From positions 81,663,902-81,727,901 of the forward strand of contig OZ005662.1 in the NCBI GenBank assembly GCA_963930645.1: a stretch of DNA of 64,000 nucleotides. The letters are read 5' to 3'. The position numbers and the translations under genes are program-made. Shown here one piece after another: positions 44,936 to 56,017 of the stretch (positions within the stretch are counted from its first letter, which is position 1; every line of letters begins with the position of its first letter). Origin of the DNA: Salticus scenicus. Taxonomy: Eukaryota; Arthropoda; Arachnida; Araneae; Salticidae. The notes below the pieces were generated by a model. It was given only the letters and a program-made list of their open reading frames with translations. It was not told where the DNA came from and searched no databases.

Positions 44936-45104
44936 TTTTATTATTTATTAATTATTATTATTTTTTTTTTTTTAGTTTATGGTGTTTTTTACAATGCTCA
45001 CTTTATAACAATTTTTGTTTCAATAATTTATAATTTTCACATGTAAAGTTACATTTATTTATATCAAATAGCGTAACAAAGTTAAACATATTAAAATTTG
45101 AACA

Positions 45105-45140
<36 letters not shown>

Positions 45141-45524
45141 ATAATCTCCTTTATTCCAAAAAATGTAATATAGAGAAATATTTGCACTGAAAACAAAAAA
45201 TTAAACTTTTATCATAAGGAAAATGGATCAACTGACTATTTCCTATATGCTGCACTAGAAATCCTGAATTTACAACCATAGTGTATGAATCAAATACTTG
45301 TAAATAGTATTTAAAAATGAATATGTACAAAATCAAATTAAATATTGGATGCATAGAAAAAACTGGCTGCTACTTCATCAGAAAAAAGAGAGGGGAAAAC
45401 AAAAGAAAGAAAAAGAAAAAAAGCACGAATAAAATTAAAGGTATCACCAATAAAATAAATATATTAGCTATAACTAAATCACTGCTGGCCTATTAATGGC
45501 CCTCTTCATTTACCGTCTCCGGAA

Positions 45525-45735
45525 GTCCGAGGCAATGTTATTCTATTGGAAATTTTCTTTACAAATAACTTATTAACTAATACATATTTTTAAATTCTGC
45601 TTTCACATTCAGAAAATTCCCAACTGTTAAATTGACGGACCTTTTTAAAGTGTATTTTTTTTATTTTTTTTATTTTTTTTTGAATTTGCAAAATGAAAAA
45701 TTTCACACATTGAAAATTCGTATTTTGCAGCTTCA

Positions 45736-45801
<66 letters not shown>

Positions 45802-45930
45802 AAAAAAGAAAAGTCCGTCAATTTAACAGTTGGGAATTTTCAGAATATGAAAACAGAATTTAAAAATATGTATTAGTTAATAAGTTATTTGTAAAGAAAA
45901 TTTCCCATAGAATAACATTGACTTCGGCTT
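45525..45930. repeat. Large inverted repeat around an (AT)n tract
   Basis: Arms of about 110 bp: TAACTTATTAACTAATACAT and CCAACTGTTAAATTGACGGA on the left; TCCGTCAATTTAACAGTTGG and ATGTATTAGTTAATAAGTTA on the right. The loop holds (AT)n at 45,752-45,799 and poly-A. It has MITE-like structure but no clear TSD. Confidence 0.8.
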
Positions 45931-46689
45931 CCGGCGACGAAGAAAGAAGCGGGCCTTTAATGGGTAAATATAAAGGACCAATGAAGACTGCCGCAGTAAT
46001 ATAATTTTTTATGTTTGCCACAACTGACCCACTGCAGGCTTCCAGCAATAACATAGAAAAATTATGTTTGCCACCAGGTAGCCCAACACTGGCCCACTAA
46101 CAATTTCCAACCTAATGTCGGTTACCAACACTGGCCCATTACCTATTTTCATCATACTGCTAGCTGCCAGCAGCGATCCATTCACTGACCCACTAACTTA
46201 TTTTTAACTTACTGCAGGCTGCCAACAGTGGATCGATTGAATATGGCCTACTGACGGCCGGCGTAACATATTCCCTGCGGCAACGTTAACTTTTGCCACC
46301 GACGGGCCAGCTGCAGCTACTGCTGGCAACCAGCACTTGGCCTCATGCTGGCCGTTATCTGAGGTTTTGCTGGGTAATATCAGCATTTTTTTTTTTTTGT
46401 TTAATATTGGTATTTTGAGCTTATTAACCTTTTGAGCTTGATTAAACTTGCTATTTTGAGATAAAAGCGGCGTATCTTTTGTTACTCGTAAATTCTCTAT
46501 TCCAATATCTTTAAATGTATAGCGTATTCAATGAAAAAAATTAATATTTTAATTTTTTTTTTTTTTTTTTTCCAAAAAGTATGACATATGTACATATTTC
46601 ATTTCTTTCTCTCTCTCTCTCTTTTTTTTTTTTTTTTTTTAATTCATCATTTTTTTTTTTTTTTTTTTTTTTTTTTAATGAAAAATGTC

Positions 46690-46925
46690 TGACTAAGTTC
46701 TCACTATTGTAACCGCGTTTTCGCTAGCTGTCTGTATACTGGGTGAGATTTTAGAAGTAGACACCGACGACAATAGCCGACAGTGAGAACCTGGCACACG
46801 CTTCCAAAGACTTCGTTGAACGACTTTTTCGTGATTGTTCAAAAATAACGTCACAGTTAAGAATTCCCGTCCCGGGAGTGAAAAGGTTTCGACATGCTCG
46901 TTGTAGGGTCCGTGATTCACAACAC
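46690..46925 (-). other. GC-richer unique island with 75-codon frame
   Basis: Contrasts with the surrounding poly-T and AT-rich DNA. A minus-strand frame (46,920-46,693) encodes 75 residues with no recognised motif. The plus strand has AATAACGTCACAG (CRE-like). It lies about 5.5 kb upstream of the copy C zinc-finger exon, a place similar to that of the island at 22.8-23.2 kb, although the two are not similar in sequence. Exon, promoter or chance cannot be separated. Confidence 0.25.
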
Positions 46926-46929
46926 ATAT

Positions 46930-47625
46930 TTAGGCTTTTGACATTTCTGTTATATTCTTTTATTATTATTACTCCTTTTAATGCGGTTTTATTTCACATT
47001 TTATCATGACACTTTTCGTTAAGTTGTAATTTCAAACCAAAAATATAACCATCTTATCATTTTATTTATTTTTTTAATAATAAAAATAAATAAATAAATA
47101 AATAAACTTTTTTTACGCGGGAAGAAAAAAAAAAAAAAAACAGAGAGGAAATATTAAACGTGTATAATAAAAATTATCTAAAAAATCTGGTGTAATAATA
47201 GATTTAAAATTAGTATTACGATTTATTCCTTTTTTTAAATATTAATTTCAACTAATCGATTAGACATATATATTTTTTTCATCTTGGTTTTATCGTCCAC
47301 AAAGTACTGTAGATGCAGTTTTAGTATAAAAACCCCGTGGTGACTTATCGTACATGTGAAAAAGCTTTTAGATGCTACACGTTTGCATTTTTCAGAGTGT
47401 TAGAATTTCTATTTGTTCGTGTAATATATAAATTTTACACTTGTACTTTTCAACAAAAATTATATAATTAAATTAAAATAAAATAAAAAAAAAAACTTTT
47501 TCATTTTTATAAATAAATCTTACAATCAATATATTTTTTTTTCTTCCGATTAATGCTTAAATTTTTGTTTTTTAATGTCACTGTGGAGAAGGAACCACAC
47601 TTTTCTAATGACTCTTTTGAATAGG
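46930..47625. other. AT-rich intergenic sequence
   Basis: Low complexity with AAAT repeats near 47,075-47,110 and poly-A runs. No feature is recognised. Confidence 0.6.
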
Positions 47626-47822
47626 TGCCAACATTATACTTTATTCAGGAGTACTTTTAGCCCTGCGTCTATTTCGCTACACTTTATTTATAGAAAAAAT
47701 TTCTCTAATATGTAACTACGGTAAAATAAGAAAAATTTACTCTTAAAAAATAAGTGGTACAAAATAAAGGTCAAACTAAAAATTTATTGAAATTTTTATT
47801 TTTCCGACTGAGTGAAAATAAT

Positions 47823-47894
47823 GCGTGGACCGGGACTCGAACCCCGGATCTTTGACTTACAAGGTCAAGGCTCAACCAATTGAGCTATCCAGGC
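47823..47894 (-). pseudogene. tRNA-Thr(UGU)-like unit 4
   Basis: 72 nt, anticodon loop CTTGTAA, B-box GGTTCGAGTCC. One acceptor base is changed (GCCTGGA against TCCACGC) and the D-stem is weakened. Confidence 0.55.
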
Positions 47895-48112
47895 CGACAC
47901 CCTGGTCAGCATTACTCACTTAGACAACCTTTAGGCAGAAACATATCTGGTCTATCATGTAGGTAGCTCAACAGAAAATAAGCCGCAGGATATGGAAAAC
48001 AAAATTAGATAATGGGAGAAAGAAACACAATTTTTATTAAAATCACACAATCAACTGTGGAAGAAAATCATATTTATTGAAATTTTTATTTTTCCGACTG
48101 AGTGAAAATAAT

Positions 48113-48184
48113 GCCTGGACCGGGACTCGAACCCCGGATCTTTGACTTACAATGTCAAGGCTCTACCAATTGAGCTATCCAGGC
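48113..48184 (-). pseudogene. tRNA-Thr(UGU)-like unit 5
   Basis: 72 nt with intact acceptor and D-stem, anticodon stem TTGAC/GTCAA and loop ATTGTAA. The T-stem has a single G-G mismatch. It is the best overall cloverleaf in composite II. Confidence 0.6.
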
Positions 48185-48283
48185 CGACACCCCGGTCAGC
48201 ATTACTCACTCAGACAACCTTTAGGCAGTAACATCTCTGGTCTATCATGTAGATAACTCAACAGAAAATAAGCGGCAGGAAAC

Positions 48284-48352
48284 GGAGTAGCTCAATTGGT
48301 AGAGCCTCGACCTTGTAAGTCAAAGATCCGGGGTTCGAGTCCCGGTCCAGGC
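48284..48352 (+). pseudogene. tRNA-Thr(UGU)-like unit 6, 5'-truncated
   Basis: Begins at GAGTAGCTCAATTGGTAGAG, lacking the acceptor 5' strand. Anticodon loop CTTGTAA and B-box are intact. The cut marks the inversion joint. Confidence 0.6.
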
Positions 48353-48455
48353 ATTATTTTCACTCAGTCGGAAAAATAAAAATTTCAATAAATATGATTT
48401 TCTTCCATAGTTGATTGTGTGATTTTAATACAAACTAAAAATACTCCGGAATAAA

Positions 48456-48482
48456 TTAACCCTTTGTGCTCGGCATATTTTT

Positions 48483-48526
<44 letters not shown>

Positions 48527-48890
48527 CCTGTTAAGAACAGTTTTCGTTATTATATATATATATATATATATTTATAAATATTCTACGAGAGCAGTCTAAT
48601 CTTTTCCAAAATTTATTGTTTTGCATTTTAATAAACGGATGAACGCTGTAAAGCAGATCTCCGTGAACGTGATAATTGGCCTCATACCTGCCAAAGAAAG
48701 CTTACGAGATTCACATCAAAATGACACCGTTCTATTTCATTTCGGAAATAAGTAAATCTTTCGAAAACACCGCTTATTTTATTGCATTGTCAAATCTCAA
48801 TATAGTTTTACTGGTAGCAAGCATTGCAATGCAAAGGATCGTACTTCAAAAAGCCGTATATATACTCCCGGTGCAGTTAAAGGGTTGAAA
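48456..48890. mobile_element. Possible TTAA element with (AT)n core
   Basis: TTAACCCTTTGTGCTCGGCA on the left and GTGCAGTTAAAGGGTTGAA on the right are mirrored imperfectly. The interior has two (AT)n tracts (48,486-48,524, 48,552-48,571) and the recurring motif at 48,635. Confidence 0.4.
48635..48664 (+). other. Recurring motif ACGGATGAACGCT...AGATCTCCGT, spacer copy
   Basis: Fourth occurrence, outside the three blocks, with a slightly altered centre (GTAAAGC). Confidence 0.55.
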
Positions 48891-49337
48891 AAGAATGCTT
48901 ATGCTTAGAGCTTGTAAGAAGTATTCCCAGATTCCGGTAATTTTCCCCGCAGTAGCGAAATTCGGTCTTATTTTGGTATAGGTTCGATGGAATGTAGAGG
49001 AAGCATCTCTTTTGCAGGAAATTTAAAAAAAGTAATAAAATTTTAATGATGCAAATGATAAAGCTTATTTTAAAAAGGATAAGTACAATTAATTTTTAAA
49101 AGCGCATTTCAGAAATATCATTTTAAAGTCTAATTTAATAGCTATTATCTAATAATCTTTATAGAATCTAATTACAGCTTCGATTCTGCACTCATAAATC
49201 GTGTTTTAAAAGCAAGAGATTAATCTGAATTAAGTGTATTTATATTACCTAACTTCAGAACTTCAATTATTAAAAAAAAAAAAAAAAAAAGCCATAGCAT
49301 TTTTTCTCAAAATAACAAAAGGATTGCACTTAGAATG

Positions 49338-50093
49338 TATAGCTGCCAGCATTTTAGTTTATTCCGGAGCATTCCCACCGCGCCTTTATTTCGCACCACT
49401 TTATTCAAAGAATATTTTCCTCCATTAAATGAGTGCATTGAAATAAGAAAAAAATATACACTTAGTAATTTATATAATAAATACATTGAAAATTAAGTAT
49501 TTTGAAATAAGAAAAAATTACTCTTAACGCTTTTGCGACCTCTGACATAAATTCACGACATTTAAAAATCTGTAACTCCACCAGTGGCGTTGCTTTAGAT
49601 TACATAGGTTACATTATTTCCTAACAATATACTCAATATTCATATTTGTATAATCAATGCACTATAAATACAAATACTTTTATTAGAATGAGTAAAATTG
49701 TAACGTATATCCATTTTTTATTATAAATATGAATGTAGAAAATAATGATTTAAAATAATCAGAGCTGCCAACCTAATCCCGCAAATTGTTAGTACCGCCA
49801 ATTTTTCTACACCACTTAATTCTAAGAGTATTTGTTTTCTTAATCCATCGTAAATATAATTGAAGAGAATTACTCTAAAAATTAAGTTGTGTATAAAAAT
49901 GGGTGGCAGTAACGATTTGCCAGATTAGGTTGGCAGCTCTGAATAATGTAATATACAAGAATAACACCCATAGGCAGAGCTTATTGTAAAAAATACAAAA
50001 GCATACGGTCGCAAAAGTGTTAAAAGTAAAGTTGAATGAAATGAAGGCGGGGCTAAAAATGCTCCGCAATAATTTAAAATGTTAGCAACTCTG
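49338..50093. mobile_element. Three-level MITE nest
   Basis: Outer TGCCAA-4 MITE (TATAGCTGCCAGCATTTTAG to TGTTAGCAACTCTG; flanks AGAATG/ATAATG, 6-bp TSD with one change). At its interior sits a TTAA MITE (49,524-50,023). Inside that is a TGCCAA-1 MITE (49,760-49,941) with perfect 6-bp TSD AATAAT. Order of arrival is therefore outer, middle, inner. Confidence 0.85.
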
Positions 50094-51093
50094 ATAATGC
50101 AAATAAGAAAACATGCAAATTTTTAAAAGTATCTCACTTATCAATAAAAAAGAGAGAAGAAAGATAAAATGACACTACCATTAAGATGTCGAATTATTAA
50201 TTGTGACTAAACGTTGAATTTTTGTCTGAAATTCTGAAATCTAAGATTACAAGTTTTTAAATATTCATTAAAAGAATTTTAAAATGCTTTCTTCTTCTTA
50301 TTTTTTTTTTTTTTCCGCTCAAGTAAGAATATTACCTGTATTCATATTTGTATAATTAAAATACTATGGATACAAATACTTTCACTAGAAGGAATACAAT
50401 ATCATGTATATTCGTATGCATTTTTTAAAAGGATACATAAAACCATGTTCTGAAATAATTCAGCTTGAATGAGTAACGCCCACAAGCGGAACATTCAATC
50501 AAAAAGACAAAAGTATGCAGTCGATAATGTGTTAATTTTAATTTTTGTAATTCTATATATTATCACAAAATTTTAGTTAAATTCTACAGATTCAACGTAC
50601 ACATGAAATTACCATTGGCTCGTCTTATTTTAATAATATTACAATGTTACCAAAACAATGATTATAGATAGCATTATGACCTCTTAATTTTTGCCAGATT
50701 TAACAATAGAGAAAAGCATGTGAAATGAAATGGTTGTGTTGTATGGGCATTAAGTCGATGGTCTTCTTTCAGAGGTATAAAGCTTTATATGTCCAGCATT
50801 TTAACAAGATATTACAAAACATTTTTTGTTAAATGTTTTTTTTTTTTTTCTATTTTGTTCCGAAATGACAAAATTATCTAATTTTAACGATGCATAAATT
50901 CTTTCTTTATTATTTTCATATAATTAACATTCAAATATTAAAATATATTAGACAATAAGTCATGTTAAAATGGTTTTAAAGCATTTTCAGTTATTTACAT
51001 CAGCAATTCCGAGCTTTTTGTATACACCCATCCTCAAATCAAATACATTTTGCAGTACTGGCAGAACCTTATTCGTAAAAGTATTATTATATC

Positions 51094-51296
51094 CACACTT
51101 GGTAACATTCTAATTAGTATTCCGTAGCGTTGTTAGTCTCGCCCTTTTTTCCACACCAATAAATTTTTAGAGTAACACTCTCCAAATGCAATTACGATTG
51201 TATAAAAAGAAAAATACTCTAAACAGGTGCTGATGTAAAAAAGAAGGTGGGAGCTACCAATACTATGGAACATTAATTAGTATGTTGGCGAGTATG
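51094..51296. mobile_element. Palindromic MITE, TGCCAA-2 (copy C)
   Basis: CACACTTGGTAACATTCTAA to GTTGGCGAGTATG, TSD TATATC on both sides. Same insertion as B 26,687. Confidence 0.85.
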
Positions 51297-52286
51297 TATA
51301 TCAATATAAATGTGTATTTTATTTTGTATTATGTCAGAATATGTTTTCTTTTATTTTAGTTACTGTAAATTTATCTTCCTATTTCTCTTCTATATGTTCG
51401 CACAGCTTATTTATCCTAGTCACGTCTGCTTGAGAGTCAATCGTACGAAGTTGAGATTAGTTGATTTAACATTGATAAATATTGATAAATTAAACTTATT
51501 CGATAATATTCATTTGAAAGCATGTTGAAGGAGACTGGGTAATTGATTTAATAAATTACGGAACTAACAGTACTAAATTCTAACAAGTCATAGTGCATTT
51601 TATTTTCTGTGACTTATCGTACATAATATATATATTCTATATTATGATAATAATAAAGATGAGAACGAAAAATGAACAGATGCCACAACAACGCACAAAA
51701 GCCAATTTGATGAGTATTTTTTAATATAGATTTGGAAAATAATATATATATATATATATATATTAAGGAAAATTGTAAGAAATAATGAAAGATGACAACC
51801 AGTCACTTTTCATGACGCATAGAAATTAAATTAAATGTTATAGTTTTAATAATATCTAATAATTAGAAAATCAAAAGTATTATATATACAATTAGAATAA
51901 CAGTTAATACACGTAGTAAAAGTAGCAACACGTAGTAACAGTTAATACACGCAAATGCGGTTATTACCATAGTGTATAATATGAATAAATCTGTATTAGC
52001 CTTAACTTGGAAAAAAAATTTAAATATATGGAAATCATATATTTTATAATGTTGATAAAATACATATTTACCAAGGTAAAGAATAATGATAATTTATTTC
52101 AAAAATACATTCAAAATATTTGCATAAGTGCAGCCTTTTCAATTTTTAAATGTAAGCATATATATTTCATGATAGCAAAAAGAATGAGAACGAAAAAATA
52201 ATGGTTGAACAATCTGCCACAACACACAAAAGCTCCATTCAGCTGCTCAGTCGAACTCGGCACTTGCTAACTGTGGAGCTCAAAAG

Positions 52287-52726
52287 TTGGTAAGGAAAAA
52301 ACTACTTTTTCTTTTAAAAAATGATTTATTTTTTTGTGTATAATTAAGACTTTTTTTAAAAAAAAAAAAATCTTTCCACGGGTTTTTTAACCAGGTACCC
52401 ACTTTAGCAGATTGTGAAACCGGGCCTTCTCGTTTGAGTGATCCAGTCGTCAATCCATCGCTTTTTTGCGCCGTCTGCAACAATGGATTTTTTCCACGGC
52501 TTCATTAAAGGCTCATTTAAAAACACATTTGGTAATTATAATTTCACTTTTTCTTTTAAACTATTCAAAAATTCATGAATTGTATTTTTCTAATTTGTTT
52601 TGTTTTATTTTATTACAGAGGACTATTCCTACACCTAATCAAATTGGAGTTGGGAATTCTACCAGACAAGAATGCTCCAATGCGACGTCAGTGCCTCCTC
52701 CTCCTCCCCGAATGCAGAAAAGCTAA
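52287..52726 (+). pseudogene. Zinc-finger gene copy C, frameshifted finger
   Basis: Paralogue keeping all splice signals: donor after 52,289, finger exon 52,395-52,531, acceptor ACAG before 52,619, last exon 52,619-52,726 ending TAA. The codon equivalent to ATG 661 is TTG (52,287-52,289). The T-run in the finger has 6 instead of 7 T's, so the exon is 137 nt and the frame breaks between the zinc cysteines and histidines. The 87-nt second intron also lacks in-frame stops. Judged a pseudogene. Confidence 0.65.
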
Positions 52727-53251
52727 TAATCGTCCAACTTTTCTTATAAATTCAATTTTGTACAATTGATTTTGTGCATGTATTGTCACTGAATTGCGTT
52801 GTTTTACCTATCAGGCGAACGCTGAAATACAAACTGTTAAATAATAGCATAATTTGTTATACACTTCACACAAAACTGTTTAGAATTTTAAAGAATTATT
52901 ATTCCGTTGAAAAGAAAAGCAATATAATAATAATTAAATGAAAATAAAATTATTTACTTTTATTGTAAATATCGGCTTCACAGAAATCAAACTGGCGGAT
53001 TGACCAGCCTGTGTCTTTAGTGGCCTCAGATAATACGCATATATTTCCTTATCAACTACTCCAAAGTTTGTTGCGCTACAATCTCGTATCAGTGTGTTAC
53101 ATCAATTGTCAACGCTTCTAAATGTAAAAGATTTTGAAATTATATTTATTTAAAGCTTATTTTGCAAATACGTTTCTTAAAATCTTACATATTTATTAAA
53201 AACAAGATATTTTTAAATTAAATTAAAGGCATTTTTTTTTTTTTTTTCTTT

Positions 53252-53287
<36 letters not shown>

Positions 53288-53862
53288 ATAAAATAGCTAT
53301 GAGGCAAACAGTGCCTGCTAAAATCGCTTTCTTGTATATTTTATTTAACAAATTCTGCTTTTAATTCATAAATATCGTAACAGACATTTTAATTTAAGTG
53401 CAAGGAGGTGGCTCAAAAAAATATGTGAACCCTGGACCTCATATGAAGTTAATCGGGCCTTGGTGACAAAATGGTTTTCAGACAATGAATAGAGAGGACA
53501 GTGTCATTGTCACTTTTAAGAAAATATTAATTGTGTAATTTAATAAGATAATAATTGTACTTTAAAAAAAAAAGACAATATTTGTTATTAGCAAGCACAA
53601 TAGATAAATAAAATAAAATAAATAAAAATATAAAGTTAAACAAACCATATAACATTTTACTACTACTACTAATAATAATATTGTTATTTTTTGTACCATA
53701 GCGAATAAAAGGTGAAAGCCACGGTATAAGCAAAAAATGTGTGCCTATAACAACGCATTTGGTTGAACAATTGGGCGGTAAGCAAATATGCCATGTCCCA
53801 TGAAACTGACCCTACATTTGTGGTGAATTTAGTTCTGGGAATGTCCGTAGCCTAAAATTTCT

Positions 53863-53882
53863 TCTTCAGGATATCCTGAAGA
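53863..53882. other. Perfect 20-bp palindrome, copy C version
   Basis: Arms TCTTCAGGAT and ATCCTGAAGA. Relative to A, the third arm base is T instead of C and its partner A instead of G, so symmetry is kept. Confidence 0.85.
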
Positions 53883-54459
53883 CGTGCTGGGGAAAAATTA
53901 TTCCTCCTAAAATTCCTTATTCCACCTTATAGGAACTCTAGGGGTTAAAGTGGTCAGTGTCTTCGGCACCGCTATTTTTATTTAGAAAATTTCAGTGTAT
54001 TTTTATACCAATATTTTTCGATTGAATTGGATAGAGATTTTTAATAAAAAATACTCGCGGAAGACTTCCGTCAAAACTTTCACCCCAGAGGGTCTAGAAC
54101 CAACTCATCGGAATGCTGACCTTGGCGGAAAGTTTTCGATATGACTTCACCTTTCCGTTAAACCACGGAAAACATAAGTACAAATTTATCGTAATCCTTT
54201 TGGGATCGGAAAAGGCTCCTGAAATTGGATTCAAATATTTTAACGGGGGATTATGTCGCGGAAATACAAATTCGACTGCCAATTTTAAAATAACTGCTTT
54301 GATTTCAGCAATATTAAAATTATTTCTTGAGTTTGTATAAATGCTTCTTTTTAGAAGTGTTAAAAAAAGTTATGTATATTCTTAATAGAACATATCTATG
54401 AAGAATAACAAGTATATTTAAAGTTATTCAAAATTAATTCAGTTTAATGAAAATTGTAA

Positions 54460-54491
<32 letters not shown>

Positions 54492-55117
54492 CTTCTTCTT
54501 TTTTTTGTAACTAAAATTTTATTTTAAATGTATGAAGAATAACATGTCTTAATATTTAACTTGAAAAAAAAATTAATTAATTTTAATTAAAATTACAAAA
54601 AATATATTTTTGTGCGTAATTAAAATTCTTATTAGTCATGTATAATAACACATCTATAAAGAATAGCAATTCTTAATATTTAAAGTTATTAAAAAAAAAA
54701 AAAAAAAAAAAGAATTAAATTTAATGAAAATTGCAATTATATATAAATATATATTTTCGTAACTAAAAGTCTAATGTATCTAAGAATCATATAAATCCCA
54801 GGGTATAAAACTATATTGAAAATTAATAAAGTTTAAAGGAAATTGTGATAATTGGTTATTTCCCTGCAACTAAAATTTTAATTTTTTTATTTTATTATAG
54901 TTGAATTAAGTAAGTTAGAGATACAACACATCTATTTTACATTCTTTTGCAAAAATCATTTGTAGGTGCATAATAGAATCTGATAAGGATTTTTTTATAT
55001 CTAAGTGAAAAATAAGTGAGGGAATATTTAAATAATAACTGATTTTTGCTGTCGAAATTAGACATTGTGAAAATTCAGTTACAAAAGGAAAGTAACTTCT
55101 GAGACGGTTGTAATTTT

Positions 55118-55795
55118 TCTTACTTTGATGAGAGATTTTTATTTTTATTCATTTATTTATTTATTTATTTTTTACTACGCTTAAAAATTTAAAATTACAC
55201 AGCATTTACAATTAATGAGACTATGTATTAGAAATATTATAATTTGTCCAACAATAATTATCATATTTTTTTGCATATTGTAAATTCTGAGAGAATCACA
55301 TACAAGTATGCAAATAAATAAGTAAATAAATAAACAGTAGTAAGCATTTATTCTTAAAAACATTAACGTCAACGCATCCTTCTGTAGTCACAAAAATTTT
55401 AAATCAGAAAAAATTTACCCGACATTAATTTTTCACAGTTTTTAACTATTTCATTTTCACCTTAGATTAAGTAATAATGTTATTATCAAATTGGAATTTT
55501 TTATGTATTTTCTACAATTAAATAATCCAAAAATTACAATTCGAAAATCACTGATATTAAATCTTTCAGAAAAAATAGTAAGGTTAACAGCTATGTTTTT
55601 TTCTTTTTTAGATTTATTATTTATGGATTTGCAGAATATTTTATTTGGAGCCGAGCGATATTGGGAAATTTTTTAAGCATTTTCTTTTTTTAGAGATAAT
55701 TTCTTTGAAATAAGTAAATAAATAAATAAATAGGATTTGCTTTACTACATGTAAACGCAATAGATCTGCTATAATAATATATATGTACACACAAA
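55118..55795. other. Copy C-specific insertion of unknown nature
   Basis: About 680 bp of AT-rich sequence absent from B, where GGTTTTAATTTTGATTAATG is continuous. It contains ATTT repeats (55,144-55,168), AAAT repeats (55,711-55,732) and no recognisable ends. Confidence 0.5.
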
Positions 55796-55835
55796 TTTTG
55801 ATTAATGAAATTTAAATAAAAATGTTAACCTTTAC

Positions 55836-56017
55836 CAGAACTGCCAACTTAATCCGGCAAACTGTTGGTACCGCCCATTTTTCTACACCACTTAATAATT
55901 AGAATATTTGTTTTCTTAATTCATCGTAAATTTATTTGAAGAGATTTACTCTAAAAATTAAGTGGTGTAGTGAAATGGGCGGTACCAACAATTTGCCGGA
56001 TTAGATTTGGAGCTCTG
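55836..56017. mobile_element. Palindromic MITE, TGCCAA-1 (copy C)
   Basis: CAGAACTGCCAACTTAATCC to GATTTGGAGCTCTG; 6-bp TSD CTTTAC/CTTTAT (55,830-55,835 and 56,018-56,023). Confidence 0.85.

Larger units (their letters stand above)
42091..46374. mobile_element. Candidate 4.3-kb composite with CCCAGCAAAAC ends
   Basis: CCCAGCAAAAC at 42,091-42,101 and its complement at 46,364-46,374, each next to TA. Sub-terminal regions (42,100-42,220 and about 46,010-46,360) are GC-richer and full of GCCAACxxTGGCCCA/CTGCTGGCA-type words on both sides. The interior is AT-rich and holds the hammerhead-like pair and a large inverted repeat. No transposase is seen. It could be one nonautonomous element or two nearby related insertions. 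Confidence 0.45.
47784..48430. mobile_element. tRNA-Thr-like foldback composite II
   Basis: 647 bp with the same minus, minus, plus order as composite I. Minus units begin at 47,783 and 48,073 (period 290 bp). The plus piece starts inside the tRNA head at about 48,284. The perfect 12-bp TSD CAAACTAAAAAT (47,772-47,783 and 48,431-48,442) lies in a MITE whose intact form is known, so the borders are certain. The left end TTATTGAAATTT and right end GTGATTTTAATA match composite I. Confidence 0.85.
47631..48455. mobile_element. TGCCAA-4 MITE carrying tRNA-like composite II
   Basis: Left part AGGTGCCAACATTATACTTT to AAAGGTCAAACTAAAAAT; right part CAAACTAAAAATACTCCGGA. It is split by the composite at 47,784-48,430. 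The far right end runs into another TTAA element. Confidence 0.75.
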
